A stretch of 64,000 bases of DNA from Lachnospiraceae bacterium (lineage in GTDB: Bacteria > Bacillota > Clostridia > Lachnospirales > Lachnospiraceae). Below, piece after piece: positions 8,582-15,692 of the stretch (within the stretch, counting starts at the first letter, position 1; each line of letters begins with the position of its first letter). The translations under genes were made by a program, and so were the position numbers. The stretch spans positions 1 through 64,000 of the forward strand of contig CAJTEW010000010.1 in the NCBI GenBank assembly GCA_910575605.1, written 5' to 3'. The notes beneath the pieces were generated by a model. That model had not been told where the DNA came from, did no database searches, and was given only the letters and a program-made list of their open reading frames with translations.

Positions 8582-9189
8582 CACAACCACACTCCAATCA
8601 ATTCTTTTACACGCTTTTGCATACGCAATACCTTTGCATACTCCATCAGATTCGGTATATTTTTTTTCGGGTCTTTTACATACCCTTGTATTGCCTTATT
8701 AAAAATCTCCTTATCCATTTTGTTCATATTCCGCAGCACATCACAAATGGTACGGTCACGGTCATAGATACGGACATCCACAAAGTTAATGCTGCCTTTT
8801 GTTTCGCCGAGGGGTACTAAAACTGGCTCAACACGATATGCCTTTACAAAGGGATAATCAATGTTGGTACGGCTTCTGGAGACATTTTTATCAATCGTAA
8901 TATTCCACTCGGCAGGATTGCGGTCGCTGTATTGATAGTAAAAGAGGGCAGTTTCCATACAAAGTACCGCATCGGGAAAAAGACGGTTGATAATTTTAAC
9001 TTCCTGTTCGCCATAGATTTCCGTCCAATGATAATAGCCCCGTTTGATTTTTTCAATGAAGCCCTCGTTTAATAGCTGCTGAATATCAGCATAGTATATT
9101 CTGTAGGAATCCAGCTCTGCTGTCGTCATTATATAATCGTGTTTGGAAAAAATCTTCCTGACAGCGTTTATCGATTTCTCATCAAGCAT
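8581..9189 (-). CDS. abiEi: AbiEi-family antitoxin and autorepressor
   Basis: About 202 residues. The N-terminus, from MLDEKSINAVRKIF through ELDSYRIYYADIQQLLNEGFIEKI, is a winged-helix type domain typical of AbiEi antitoxins. The C-terminal part (RDRTICDVLRN) matches the antitoxin domain. The start at 9189 is chosen because AGAGGTG lies just upstream. In studied AbiE systems the antitoxin represses its own promoter at inverted repeats; suitable arms are present here at 9232-9243 and 9278-9289. First gene of the operon that continues into abiEii, the nuclease and the SMC ATPase. Confidence 0.85.
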   Translation of the reverse strand: MLDEKSINAVRKIFSKHDYIMTTAELDSYRIYYADIQQLLNEGFIEKIKRGYYHWTEIYGEQEVKIINRLFPDAVLCMETALFYYQYSDRNPAEWNITIDKNVSRSRTNIDYPFVKAYRVEPVLVPLGETKGSINFVDVRIYDRDRTICDVLRNMNKMDKEIFNKAIQGYVKDPKKNIPNLMEYAKVLRMQKRVKELIGVWL

Positions 9190-9231
9190 TGTTTCACCTC
9201 TATTAAACCACACGCAAATTCTTCTTTGATT

Positions 9232-9289
9232 GTGTACTTTACTATAGTATATCCGATTTCCCCAAAAAAGTCAACTTAGTAAAGCACAC
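9232..9289 (-). promoter_or_regulatory. abiE operon promoter framed by operator arms
   Basis: On the minus strand TTGACT (complement of 9269-9274), a 17-bp spacer and TATACT (complement of 9246-9251) form a good sigma-A promoter. It sits exactly between two inverted arms, GTGTACTTTACT (9232-9243) and AGTAAAGCACAC (9278-9289), 11 of 12 matching. This layout fits negative autoregulation by AbiEi. An outer pair AAACCACAC (9205-9213) and GTGTGGTTT (9309-9317) encloses it. Confidence 0.75.
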
Positions 9290-9324
9290 ACGATTGAGGT
9301 GGACGATGGTGTGGTTTCCTATAG

Positions 9325-9366
9325 AAAAATGAGCTTGTCCAAGTTCATTCAGACAAGCTCATTTTT
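9325..9366. terminator. Bidirectional intrinsic terminator
   Basis: A 15-bp perfect stem, AAAAATGAGCTTGTC (9325-9339) with its complement at 9352-9366, with A/T tracts on both sides. It directly follows the stop of the minus-strand ORF at 9367-9591 and insulates it from the abiE promoter. Confidence 0.85.
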
Positions 9367-9591
9367 TCACGCTTCATAATTATAATAGATATCTGCATCT
9401 GCTACCGCATAGAGATTTATCCGTCTCGGAGTGCCGCAAAGCTCGACAAAATAAGGCTTTCTGCCGCCTTTCTTGTATCTCTTCTCATCCCACTTACCAA
9501 TTCTTTCATAGCTTACAAAGCTATGTACAAATAAGCCGAAAGCACCGGGCTTGTCCGCATAGGGCTTCATTTGGAACATTTCTGTGCACAA
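9367..9591 (-). CDS. Unidentified element-end ORF (related to 4517-4705)
   Basis: A 74-codon ORF, likely translated from an internal ATG (EMFQMKPYADKPGAFGLFVH). It is basic and aromatic-rich, ending GTPRRINLYAVADAD. The C-terminal motif resembles that of the ORF at 4517-4705. It begins right where catalase DNA starts (about 9593), so it is the last gene of the left element and may be truncated by the junction. A strong terminator follows. I do not recognise the family. Confidence 0.5.
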   Translation of the reverse strand: MCTEMFQMKPYADKPGAFGLFVHSFVSYERIGKWDEKRYKKGGRKPYFVELCGTPRRINLYAVADADIYYNYEA

Positions 9592-9592
9592 T

Positions 9593-9819
9593 GTAGGTAC
9601 AGAAGAACTCGCTCACATGGAAATGATCTGCGCTATCGTCCATCAGCTTACGAGAAATCTGACACCAGAACAGATAACGGAATCTGGTTTTGATAAATAT
9701 TATGTCGACCACACACTGGCTCTCTGGCCACAGGCAGCAAGCGGCTCACCTTGGACTGCAACCTATTTCCAGTCCAAAGGTGACCCTATCACTGATATTC
9801 ATGAGGATATGGCAGCAGA
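9593..9819 (+). pseudogene. cotJC: Manganese catalase/CotJC fragment, middle part
   Basis: The plus-strand frame gives VGTEELAHMEMICAIVHQLT and on to PQAASGSPW, FQSKGDPITDIHEDMAA, a clear match to CotJC/Mn-catalase spore-coat proteins (about 190-200 residues). The N-terminal third is missing: left of about 9593 the DNA belongs to the other element. The right end is cut after MetAlaAla, where the second element begins; readthrough adds an alien Asp-Gly-Thr-Ile-Leu tail to a stop at 9835. GluGlu of the GTEEL segment is a metal-site region in this family. The 3' part is at 17730-17942. Confidence 0.88.
9812..9819. other. Left att core
   Basis: GCAGCAGA, codons Ala-Ala-Glu(part) of cotJC, at the left boundary. 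It is identical to 17730-17737. The crossover dinucleotide of the serine recombinase should lie within these 8 bp. Confidence 0.75.
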
Positions 9820-9858
9820 TGGTACGATTTTGTAAGTACAACATTTGGGGGTTAAGAG

Positions 9859-9905
9859 AAGGTTCTCCATATCTGATATACGATTACATCAGATATGAGA
9901 ACCTT
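9859..9905 (-). terminator. Hairpin after the recombinase gene
   Basis: A long stem (9859-9876 with 9889-9905, one bulged base) overlaps the recombinase stop region. No strong U tract follows on the minus strand, so it may be a weak terminator or part of the recombinase binding site next to the left end. Confidence 0.5.
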
Positions 9906-11475
9906 AGAAATTCCAATGTATTTCAACAGGTACTTCCTTAGTTACAGGGTCTTTTTTGCCGACCAGTATATAATCAATCAGCTTTTCGACCGTTTCTCTA
10001 TCTAAGTGTTCGAGATTTGTATATTGCTCAATCAACTGACGTCTGTTGTCACCAGCCTGTCTTTTTCTTTCGATAACATCAAGCCTTTCTCTCGTATCTG
10101 CCACCAGTTTTTCAAGCCTGTCTTTTTCTTTTGAGAAGTCTTTTGATAAATCCATGTAGTCTTGTTCTGTAATAACACCCTTTACCTTATCCAAATACAA
10201 TTCACGAATACCCTTGATGTATTCTGTGATTTTTTTCTGATAAGCGGCAATTTCCTTTTGGAGGGTTTCTTTATTTCCTCGCAAGTCACTGTTAAAGACT
10301 ACATTTTGCTCTAACTCGTCTTTATTGAGATAAGCTGCGGATAACTTGTTAAGTTCCTCAATTACCGCCTGTTCCAGTTTCGGAGCAGAGATAAAAGAAC
10401 CGATACAAGCGTCTTTCGCAACGTGACGGTTAGAACATCTTAAATAGCGTCTGCCATCTCTCTGTTTATTAGAGGACATTGTATAGCCGCAATTCATACA
10501 GCGTGCTTTTCTGGCAAATAAACCAATTTTTCCCTCTGTAAATGGTTTTGCCTTTTGAGCTATCAGTGTTTGAACTTTCTCCCACAGCTCACAGTCAATG
10601 ATTGGTTCATGCGTTCCCTCCACTATGTACCATTGATTCTTAGGTCTGGGCTTATTCTGCTTTGTCTTATAAGAAACGCTGCCGTATTTCCCCTGTACCA
10701 TGTTACCTATGTAGATTTCATTTACCAACATATCCGATATAGCAAAATATTTCCATAAGGTGCTGTTTTTCCTTTTTGGCTGCTGATAACGCAATCCGTG
10801 AATCCGTTTGTATTCCGTAGGATTTGGAACCCCTCTGTCATTCAGTATACGGGCAATGGCTGTCTTTCCATACCCCTGTGAAAACAGGGTAAAAACTTCT
10901 CTGACGACCTGTGCAGCTTCTTCATCTATAATCAAATGTCCTTTTATGTCTGGGTCTTTTTTGTATCCATATAAAGCAAATGCCCCGATATGATGTCCGT
11001 TTTTTCGTCTGTCTGTCAGAACGCTTTTGATATTGTCCGACATATCCTCCAAATACCACTCATTTACAAGTCCATTAATCTGTCTTGACTTTTTATTTCC
11101 TTTATTAGCGGTATCTGCATTATCAACAATACTGATAAATCGAATCCCCCATACGGGAAACAATCCATGAATATATTTCTCCACCAGTTCTAATTCTCTG
11201 GTGAATCTGGACTGTGTCTTACAGAGGATAATATCAAACTTATGCTCCCTTGCGTCTGCTAACAGCCTGTTAAACTCCGGCCGCCGCCTGTCTGCGCCGG
11301 CATAATCATCATCACTGTAAATACCTGTGACTTCCCAGCCTTGTTCTAACGAATACTGCAATAACATTGACTTTTGATTCTGAATACTGTTACTGTCGTC
11401 TGTTTCTGATTGTTTGTTTCTATCTTCTTCTGATAAGCGGCAATAGATAGCAACCTTAGATTTTGTTCTCATCAT
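9904..11475 (-). CDS. Large serine recombinase (TndX/TnpX-like integrase)
   Basis: 523 residues. The resolvase domain at about 7-150 holds the nucleophile Ser15 in YCRLSEED and the arginine-rich CKTQSRFTRE at 85-94. The recombinase domain spans about 165-300. A zinc ribbon has Cys326, Cys329, Cys347 and Cys357, and a coiled coil runs at about 390-480. Such enzymes excise and insert conjugative transposons between short identical cores, which fits its place 85 bp from the GCAGCAGA boundary. Length is close to TndX of Tn5397. Tandem ATG codons at 11475 and 11472 leave the exact start open; the ribosome site is weak. No defect is seen. Confidence 0.92.
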   Translation of the reverse strand: MMRTKSKVAIYCRLSEEDRNKQSETDDSNSIQNQKSMLLQYSLEQGWEVTGIYSDDDYAGADRRRPEFNRLLADAREHKFDIILCKTQSRFTRELELVEKYIHGLFPVWGIRFISIVDNADTANKGNKKSRQINGLVNEWYLEDMSDNIKSVLTDRRKNGHHIGAFALYGYKKDPDIKGHLIIDEEAAQVVREVFTLFSQGYGKTAIARILNDRGVPNPTEYKRIHGLRYQQPKRKNSTLWKYFAISDMLVNEIYIGNMVQGKYGSVSYKTKQNKPRPKNQWYIVEGTHEPIIDCELWEKVQTLIAQKAKPFTEGKIGLFARKARCMNCGYTMSSNKQRDGRRYLRCSNRHVAKDACIGSFISAPKLEQAVIEELNKLSAAYLNKDELEQNVVFNSDLRGNKETLQKEIAAYQKKITEYIKGIRELYLDKVKGVITEQDYMDLSKDFSKEKDRLEKLVADTRERLDVIERKRQAGDNRRQLIEQYTNLEHLDRETVEKLIDYILVGKKDPVTKEVPVEIHWNF

Positions 11476-11553
11476 ATTTTGTTCTTCTTTTCAGAGAATA
11501 CAAAACAAACTATCTCTACATGATATGTTTATACCATTTTTGAGACAGTCTGT

Positions 11554-11700
11554 CTATGATTTGGCAGGTATCCGCTGCCCTTTATTCCTTTCAAATTCAT
11601 TGATTAATTCTATCCATTTTCGTGTGTATTCTTTTGTAAATGCCGCTTTGTCCTTTGTCTTAAAAACATTCCTGCAAACTATTTTTGTATCATTTGCCAA
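11554..11700 (-). CDS. 48-residue conserved element protein
   Basis: Starts with TTG at the complement of 11698-11700 after GAGGTGA, giving ANDTKIVCRNVFKTKDKAA and on to a TAG at 11554. Basic, with one helix (EYTRKWIELINEFER). Similar very short ORFs occur upstream of serine recombinases in Clostridial conjugative transposons, from memory; an excisionase-like or accessory role is possible but not shown. It is too short for usual gene finders and lies 78 bp from the recombinase start. Confidence 0.6.
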   Translation of the reverse strand: MANDTKIVCRNVFKTKDKAAFTKEYTRKWIELINEFERNKGQRIPAKS

Positions 11701-12036
11701 GTAATCACCTCACCACAATATATTACAAAGTATGCAAAAATGCTTGTACGTTATGAAAGAAAATGTTGTTATCATAAGCAATCAGACGGCTTTGGAGGGC
11801 TCCGCTGGATTTTCACCATTCCCATTCTGATGGACGAACTTATGTCTACGGGCGTATCATTATTCTGATATACAGGTCATGGCAGCGGCTTTTCCAACAG
11901 CCGCCTACGGTTCACTGAAAATTGTCGCTCTGTGATGATTCCCCCCTTTCGGTCATGGCGTTTTCGTCCGTCGGCTCGCTGCATATCAAACGTATCTGAT
12001 TGCTTTATTCAATTGTCAAAGAACAAGTAAACCAAA
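11701..12036. other. Intergenic region without a recognised gene
   Basis: 336 bp between the 48-residue ORF and the ORF8-like gene. I see no ORF with a ribosome site. It contains a short GC-rich hairpin (GGCAGCGGC ... GCCGCC near 11882-11912) and would include the promoter for the recombinase transcript, but no clear -35/-10 pair stands out. Confidence 0.4.
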
Positions 12037-12273
12037 TTACACTATCTCAACTTCAAATTTCAGAATCATTTCCATCATGGCGGTTCTGATTCTTCCTTTC
12101 AGTTCCGTATCCACGGCTATGTAGATATTGCCGTATTCGTCATACAACGGGCGCAAGCTGGCTTTTGAGATATAAGCGTCATAGTGCTTTAATATCTTTT
12201 CAATTGCTTGTGTGTCGCCGTCGGCGGCAGCAGAAATAACAGTGAATGACGGACACTTTTCTGCGGATTTCAT
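12037..12273 (-). CDS. Tn916 ORF8-like helix-turn-helix regulator
   Basis: A 78-residue protein, MKSAEKCPSFTVISAAADGD at its start, with AIEKILKHYDAYISKASLR as the characteristic helix of the small HTH proteins encoded beside the sigma-like ORF7 in Tn916-family elements. Its ATG overlaps the stop of the ORF7-like gene by 4 bp (ATGA) and uses AGGAGG inside that gene, so the two are coupled. In the parent elements this pair controls transfer-gene transcription; here its targets are gone. Confidence 0.78.
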   Translation of the reverse strand: MKSAEKCPSFTVISAAADGDTQAIEKILKHYDAYISKASLRPLYDEYGNIYIAVDTELKGRIRTAMMEMILKFEVEIV

Positions 12274-12557
12274 AGCTCATCCTCCTGTAGTATCTTCTTG
12301 ATTTCTTCCAGTGATTTTCTGCGGTTTCGGAAAGAGGTTGTCCGGTCAATCTGTAGCAGGTCAGCAATTTCAGCGTCAGACATTTCCAGAAAATAAAACA
12401 TCAACAAGATATCCAGCTTTTTCTCCGGCAATAGTTTTAATGCTTCTGCCAACTGCTCATTGTTCACCTTGACTTTCATTCCCAAAACTTCAAAGCAGGA
12501 ATAATCGAAATCGTATTCGTCCGTCGTGCCAATACCGCTTATCGCCTGCTCCGGCAA
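12270..12557 (-). CDS. Tn916 ORF7-like sigma factor, N-terminus frameshifted
   Basis: The C-terminal 95 residues contain a sigma-70 region 4 type HTH: ALKLLPEKKLDILLMFYFLE, then MSDAEIADLLQIDRTTSFRNR. The frame opened by the family continues upstream as SSSFQNAIQLQFNCLAKRVV up to about 12700, but no in-frame start exists there. A TTG at the complement of 12701-12703 follows AGGAGG with proper spacing, yet runs into TAA after four codons. One missing base in its third codon (GA-GAT instead of GAN-GAT) would restore a full-length protein. So the gene is probably broken by a 1-bp deletion, or starts internally at TTG. Confidence 0.65.
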   Translation of the reverse strand: MPEQAISGIGTTDEYDFDYSCFEVLGMKVKVNNEQLAEALKLLPEKKLDILLMFYFLEMSDAEIADLLQIDRTTSFRNRRKSLEEIKKILQEDEL

Positions 12558-12770
12558 TTCAGAAAATGGCGTTACATGTGCTGCGTGTCGGCTTAACTCC
12601 CTCTGATAGTCCTTGACGGTCGTATCGACGACACGCTTTGCCAGACAATTAAATTGAAGTTGGATAGCATTTTGAAAAGAAGAGGATATTAAATCTCTTT
12701 CAAAGCGGCTGCCTCCTATAGCCGCTGAAACAAAATAACCTTATATCTGCACCCTGAGGAAAAAGAAAAA

Positions 12771-12867
12771 ACGGCGGCTTTTCAACCGTCGTTCGAGAGA
12801 ATATATCAAAGTCCGTATCCCAAAAAGAGCTGTAAACAACGGTTTTTTTATTAACCGCATTTGCAGC
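12771..12867 (-). terminator. Two tandem minus-strand hairpin terminators in the ORF7 leader
   Basis: A 7-bp stem (12771-12777 with 12786-12792) followed on the minus strand by TTTTTTCTTTTT, and a longer stem (12829-12867, GCTGTAAACAACGGTT with AACCGCATTTGCAGC) followed by CTCTTTTTGG. Both precede the ORF7-like gene, so they may attenuate its transcription or block read-in from the XRE region. The surrounding 12704-12977 holds no gene; ATAGGAACTGT occurs twice, near 12892 and 12952. Confidence 0.5.
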
Positions 12868-12977
12868 ATGATTCGTACCTTTTTACACACAATAGGAACT
12901 GTGAGACTATATAACACGTCTTTCCATACCTGTTCATTCTTCCATAGGAACTGTAGAATGTAGTGAGGTGATTTGCT

Positions 12978-13339
12978 ATGCGTAAAAAAGAAGATAGATA
13001 CGATTTTAGGGCCTTCGGACTGGCAATCAAAGCCGCCCGAAGTCAAATACCCTACGGGTTATTTGACCCTCGCGGCAGTCGCCAAATGTGCATGCAAGCA
13101 TGCCCGCTTGGCTCGTTGCCCGCGGGAATAAACAGGGCTTAACCCGTGAGCAAGTGGGCGCAATGATTGAGATTGACCTGTCAACCGATGAATTTTTCCT
13201 TTCTGCGCCCGATCCGGCAAAAAGCACCAGACGGCGGCAGTTGGAAAAGCAGCTTGATAATCCGTCCGATAGGGATTTAGTGATTGTAGAGAGTGTCACT
13301 GATGGAATCATCAAGTCAAAGGAAGTGGAGGAAAAATAA
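12978..13339 (+). pseudogene. XRE-family regulator, disrupted
   Basis: It begins ATGCGTAAAAAAGAAGATAG after GAGGTGA, giving MRKKEDRYDFRAFGLAIKAA, the usual start of the XRE regulators of Tn916-like elements. After AIKAAR about 86 bp of foreign, hairpin-forming DNA (about 13039-13124) interrupts the frame and leads to a TAA. The gene then resumes as [16 protein letters not shown] and jumps to [20 protein letters not shown], having lost about 30 residues that in relatives follow EID with the rest of the HTH. It ends at EVEEK. It is non-functional in this form and faces the ORF7 operon divergently. Confidence 0.8.
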
Positions 13340-13401
13340 CCCTCCACTTTTCCTTGTCAATAAAATAAGCCGATAATCCAAGAATATTTTTATTCTCGGC
13401 A

Positions 13402-13593
13402 TTACCGGCTCTGCGTCTTAGCGTCTGGCTCTTTCACAATGGACACTTTCTGATTCTTTACATTGATTAAACTTTCTTTTCTGCACTTCGGACAATATAG
13501 AGGAAAGTTTATCAGTTCCGTATCCTTTCGTATTTTAATTCTTGTTTTGTTGTCACAAACAGGACACATAACCCATTGTTGGCTTATCATCAA
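13402..13593 (-). CDS. Cysteine-rich KTR domain protein, copy 2
   Basis: 63 residues with CPVC and CPKC pairs and the KTR signature (VMCPVCDNKTRIKIRKD). It is clearly related to copy 1 at 142-315. The tail KTQSR arises because one T of the GCTTAA stop context in copy 1 is missing here, so reading continues five codons to the next TAA. It lies 8 bp downstream of the MATE gene on the same strand, likely in one transcript. Function unknown. Confidence 0.8.
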   Translation of the reverse strand: MMISQQWVMCPVCDNKTRIKIRKDTELINFPLYCPKCRKESLINVKNQKVSIVKEPDAKTQSR

Positions 13594-13601
13594 TTATCTC
13601 C

Positions 13602-14978
13602 TTATTCTACTTTGTCAATCAGAAACTTTTGCTTTGTCAATACTAATTCCTTATGTAAATGCAATGCCATAAGTACAGTGATTATGGCGGAAAGAACATC
13701 TGCTATCGGCTGAACATATAGAATCCCATTTATCCCCCAGAGTGCAGGAAGAATCAAAATCACAGGTACAAAGCAGATACCCTGTCTGCAAGCTCCCAAG
13801 ATGAATCCTGCCAATCCTTTTCCAAGTGCAAGGAACAATGAGGAATACACCGTATAAAACCCGAACAGGATAAACGAAATACCATTTATGCGTAATGACT
13901 GTGTTCCTGCTTGAATCATTTCCAAATCATCTTTTGTAAATTGAGATATGATTCTCTCTGAAAATATTGCTAATATCAACCCATAAATAGCGCAAAATAC
14001 CGTAGACCATAGAATAGAAGTTTTGATTGCCTCCTGTAATCGGTCAAACTTTTTCGCACCGTAACTATATCCTGCAATCGGCTGAAATCCTTTGATAAAT
14101 CCGAATACCATCAGGCTTCCCATAGATACAATCCTTGTCACAGCACCCATACCGGCAATCACAGAATCCCCATAAGCCATTGCCCGTGTATTGACAAGAG
14201 AAATAGAAAGACTTGTCAATATTTGAAACACTAAAGTAGGTATTCCAATCTTAAATATCTCCGACATGATTTCTTTCGTAAAAGAGCAATTCTTTATCTT
14301 AAAGCGATAGATACTCTTTTTCTTTTGGACAAATACCAAATATACGGACGTTGAAACAATCTGTGAGATTGCAGTTGCGATTGCTGCACCGGCAACTCTC
14401 ATATCAAATACATAGATGAATAGAGGGTCTAAGCCGATATTCAGTATTGCGCCGGTCATCAGCGCACACATTGTTGTCTTTGCCGCACCCTCGCTTGTTA
14501 CAATATTGTTCATTGTGACATTAAATACGTTGAAGATACAGGAAATAATATAGATACCGGCATAAGTTACTGCATAGGGCATGATACTGTCCGTTGCTCC
14601 CAAAAATTTTAAAATAGGGCGAAGAAAAATCATAGACAAAATAATCATAACCGCACCTGCGGTAACACTGCCGTACAATGCGGTACTCGCTACTTGATTT
14701 GCTTTCTCCTTATCGCCCTTTCCTAATAATCTGGAAAGATAGGAGGACGCACCATTTCCGAACAGCAATCCCAAACCTACAACCACCTGACCGAGAGGAT
14801 AAACAACTGAAATCGCTCCCATCTGGCTTGTACCTAAGCCGCCCACAAAATAAGCGTCCATCAGATTATAGACGGCATTTACCATCATACCCAGCATAGT
14901 AGGGATTCCCATTGCCATAAGAGCCTTTGGTATTGGGGCATTTCCTAAGAGTTCCATTTTACTGCTTTGCTTGTTCAT
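13602..14978 (-). CDS. MATE-family multidrug efflux transporter
   Basis: 458 residues with twelve predicted membrane helices in two related halves, typical of MATE (MepA/NorM-like) cation-coupled exporters. Conserved features include PIPKALMAMGIPTMLGMMVN near the start and GLGFLFGNGASS-like GLLFGNGASSYLSRLLG in helix 2-3. The start follows GAAAGGAGA by about 8 bp. It is divergent from a PadR gene with interleaved promoters and operators, so it is probably drug- or ligand-induced. Substrate unknown. It is cargo of the serine-recombinase element and may be linked to KTR copy 2. Confidence 0.9.
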   Translation of the reverse strand: MNKQSSKMELLGNAPIPKALMAMGIPTMLGMMVNAVYNLMDAYFVGGLGTSQMGAISVVYPLGQVVVGLGLLFGNGASSYLSRLLGKGDKEKANQVASTALYGSVTAGAVMIILSMIFLRPILKFLGATDSIMPYAVTYAGIYIISCIFNVFNVTMNNIVTSEGAAKTTMCALMTGAILNIGLDPLFIYVFDMRVAGAAIATAISQIVSTSVYLVFVQKKKSIYRFKIKNCSFTKEIMSEIFKIGIPTLVFQILTSLSISLVNTRAMAYGDSVIAGMGAVTRIVSMGSLMVFGFIKGFQPIAGYSYGAKKFDRLQEAIKTSILWSTVFCAIYGLILAIFSERIISQFTKDDLEMIQAGTQSLRINGISFILFGFYTVYSSLFLALGKGLAGFILGACRQGICFVPVILILPALWGINGILYVQPIADVLSAIITVLMALHLHKELVLTKQKFLIDKVE

Positions 14979-14993
14979 GTGAAAATCTCCTTT

Positions 14994-15085
14994 CTCTTGA
15001 CATGAAGTATAAAATATAATAGTATAAATTACAGTATTTGAACTGCGAAACCAATACTACTATAATTTATAGTAGTTGTCAAGAG
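14994..15085. promoter_or_regulatory. Divergent MATE/padR control region
   Basis: For padR, TTGAAC (15038-15043), a 17-bp spacer and TATAAT (15061-15066). For MATE on the minus strand, TTGACA (complement of 15077-15082) and other -10 options overlap the same bases. A 21-bp near-perfect palindrome at 15056-15076 covers the padR -10, and a weaker copy lies at 15018-15038. CTCTTGACA (14994-15002) and TGTCAAGAG (15077-15085) form outer inverted repeats. This fits PadR autorepression and control of the pump. Confidence 0.7.
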
Positions 15086-15101
15086 GAATGGAGGACATCT
15101 T

Positions 15102-15632
15102 ATGGCAACGATAGATTTAATCGTATTAGGGATTCTCAAAAAGGAATCCATGAGCGCATATGATATTCAAAAACTGGTTGAATATCGGAATATTTCCAAA
15201 TGGGTAAAAATCAGCACTCCCTCAATCTACAAAAAAGTAATCCAGCTAGAGGAAAAAGGTTACATCACCAGCACACAGGTCAAAGAGGGAAAAATGCCGG
15301 AAAAGGCAATTTATACATTAACCGATTCTGGAAAATCCCAATTTGAAAAACTGATGATAGAAATATCCTTAAAGCCGATTCATATTTTTCTGGATTTCAA
15401 TGCGGTAATCGTCAACCTTGACGGCTTATCCAGAGAAAACCAAAAAGTCTGTCTTGCTAACATAGAGGACAATATCAAAACGCTCAAATCATATCTTGAA
15501 GAAAACGAGAGCCTTAAGAAAAATGCTCCCGAAATCCCCGAAACAGGAATGGCAGTTTTAGAACAGCAGCTCATTCTTATACAGGCAATCGAAACATGGA
15601 TTGCGTCAATGAAAGAGCATTTTGACCTGTAA
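15102..15632 (+). CDS. PadR-family transcriptional regulator
   Basis: 176 residues. The N-terminal winged helix (IDLIVLGILKKESMSAYDIQ, then STPSIYKKVIQLEEKGYITS) is the PadR fold, and the C-terminal helices resemble the Vir_act_alpha_C dimerization domain. GGAGGA precedes the ATG. It probably represses the divergent MATE pump and itself at the palindromes between them. A 14-bp terminator stem follows. Confidence 0.88.
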   Translation: MATIDLIVLGILKKESMSAYDIQKLVEYRNISKWVKISTPSIYKKVIQLEEKGYITSTQVKEGKMPEKAIYTLTDSGKSQFEKLMIEISLKPIHIFLDFNAVIVNLDGLSRENQKVCLANIEDNIKTLKSYLEENESLKKNAPEIPETGMAVLEQQLILIQAIETWIASMKEHFDL

Positions 15633-15647
15633 AGTAAGTCCATATTC

Positions 15648-15692
15648 ATACAAGGTTACATGTTATACAGTGTATGGAATGTAACCTTGTAT
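15648..15692. terminator. Bidirectional terminator
   Basis: A 14-bp perfect stem (15648-15661 with 15679-15692) between the convergent padR and hydrolase genes. Confidence 0.8.

Noticed and set aside
13027-13347. Minus-strand ORF of 106 codons over the XRE region
   Set aside because: Overlaps the recognisable plus-strand regulator remnant and has no match to a family I know.
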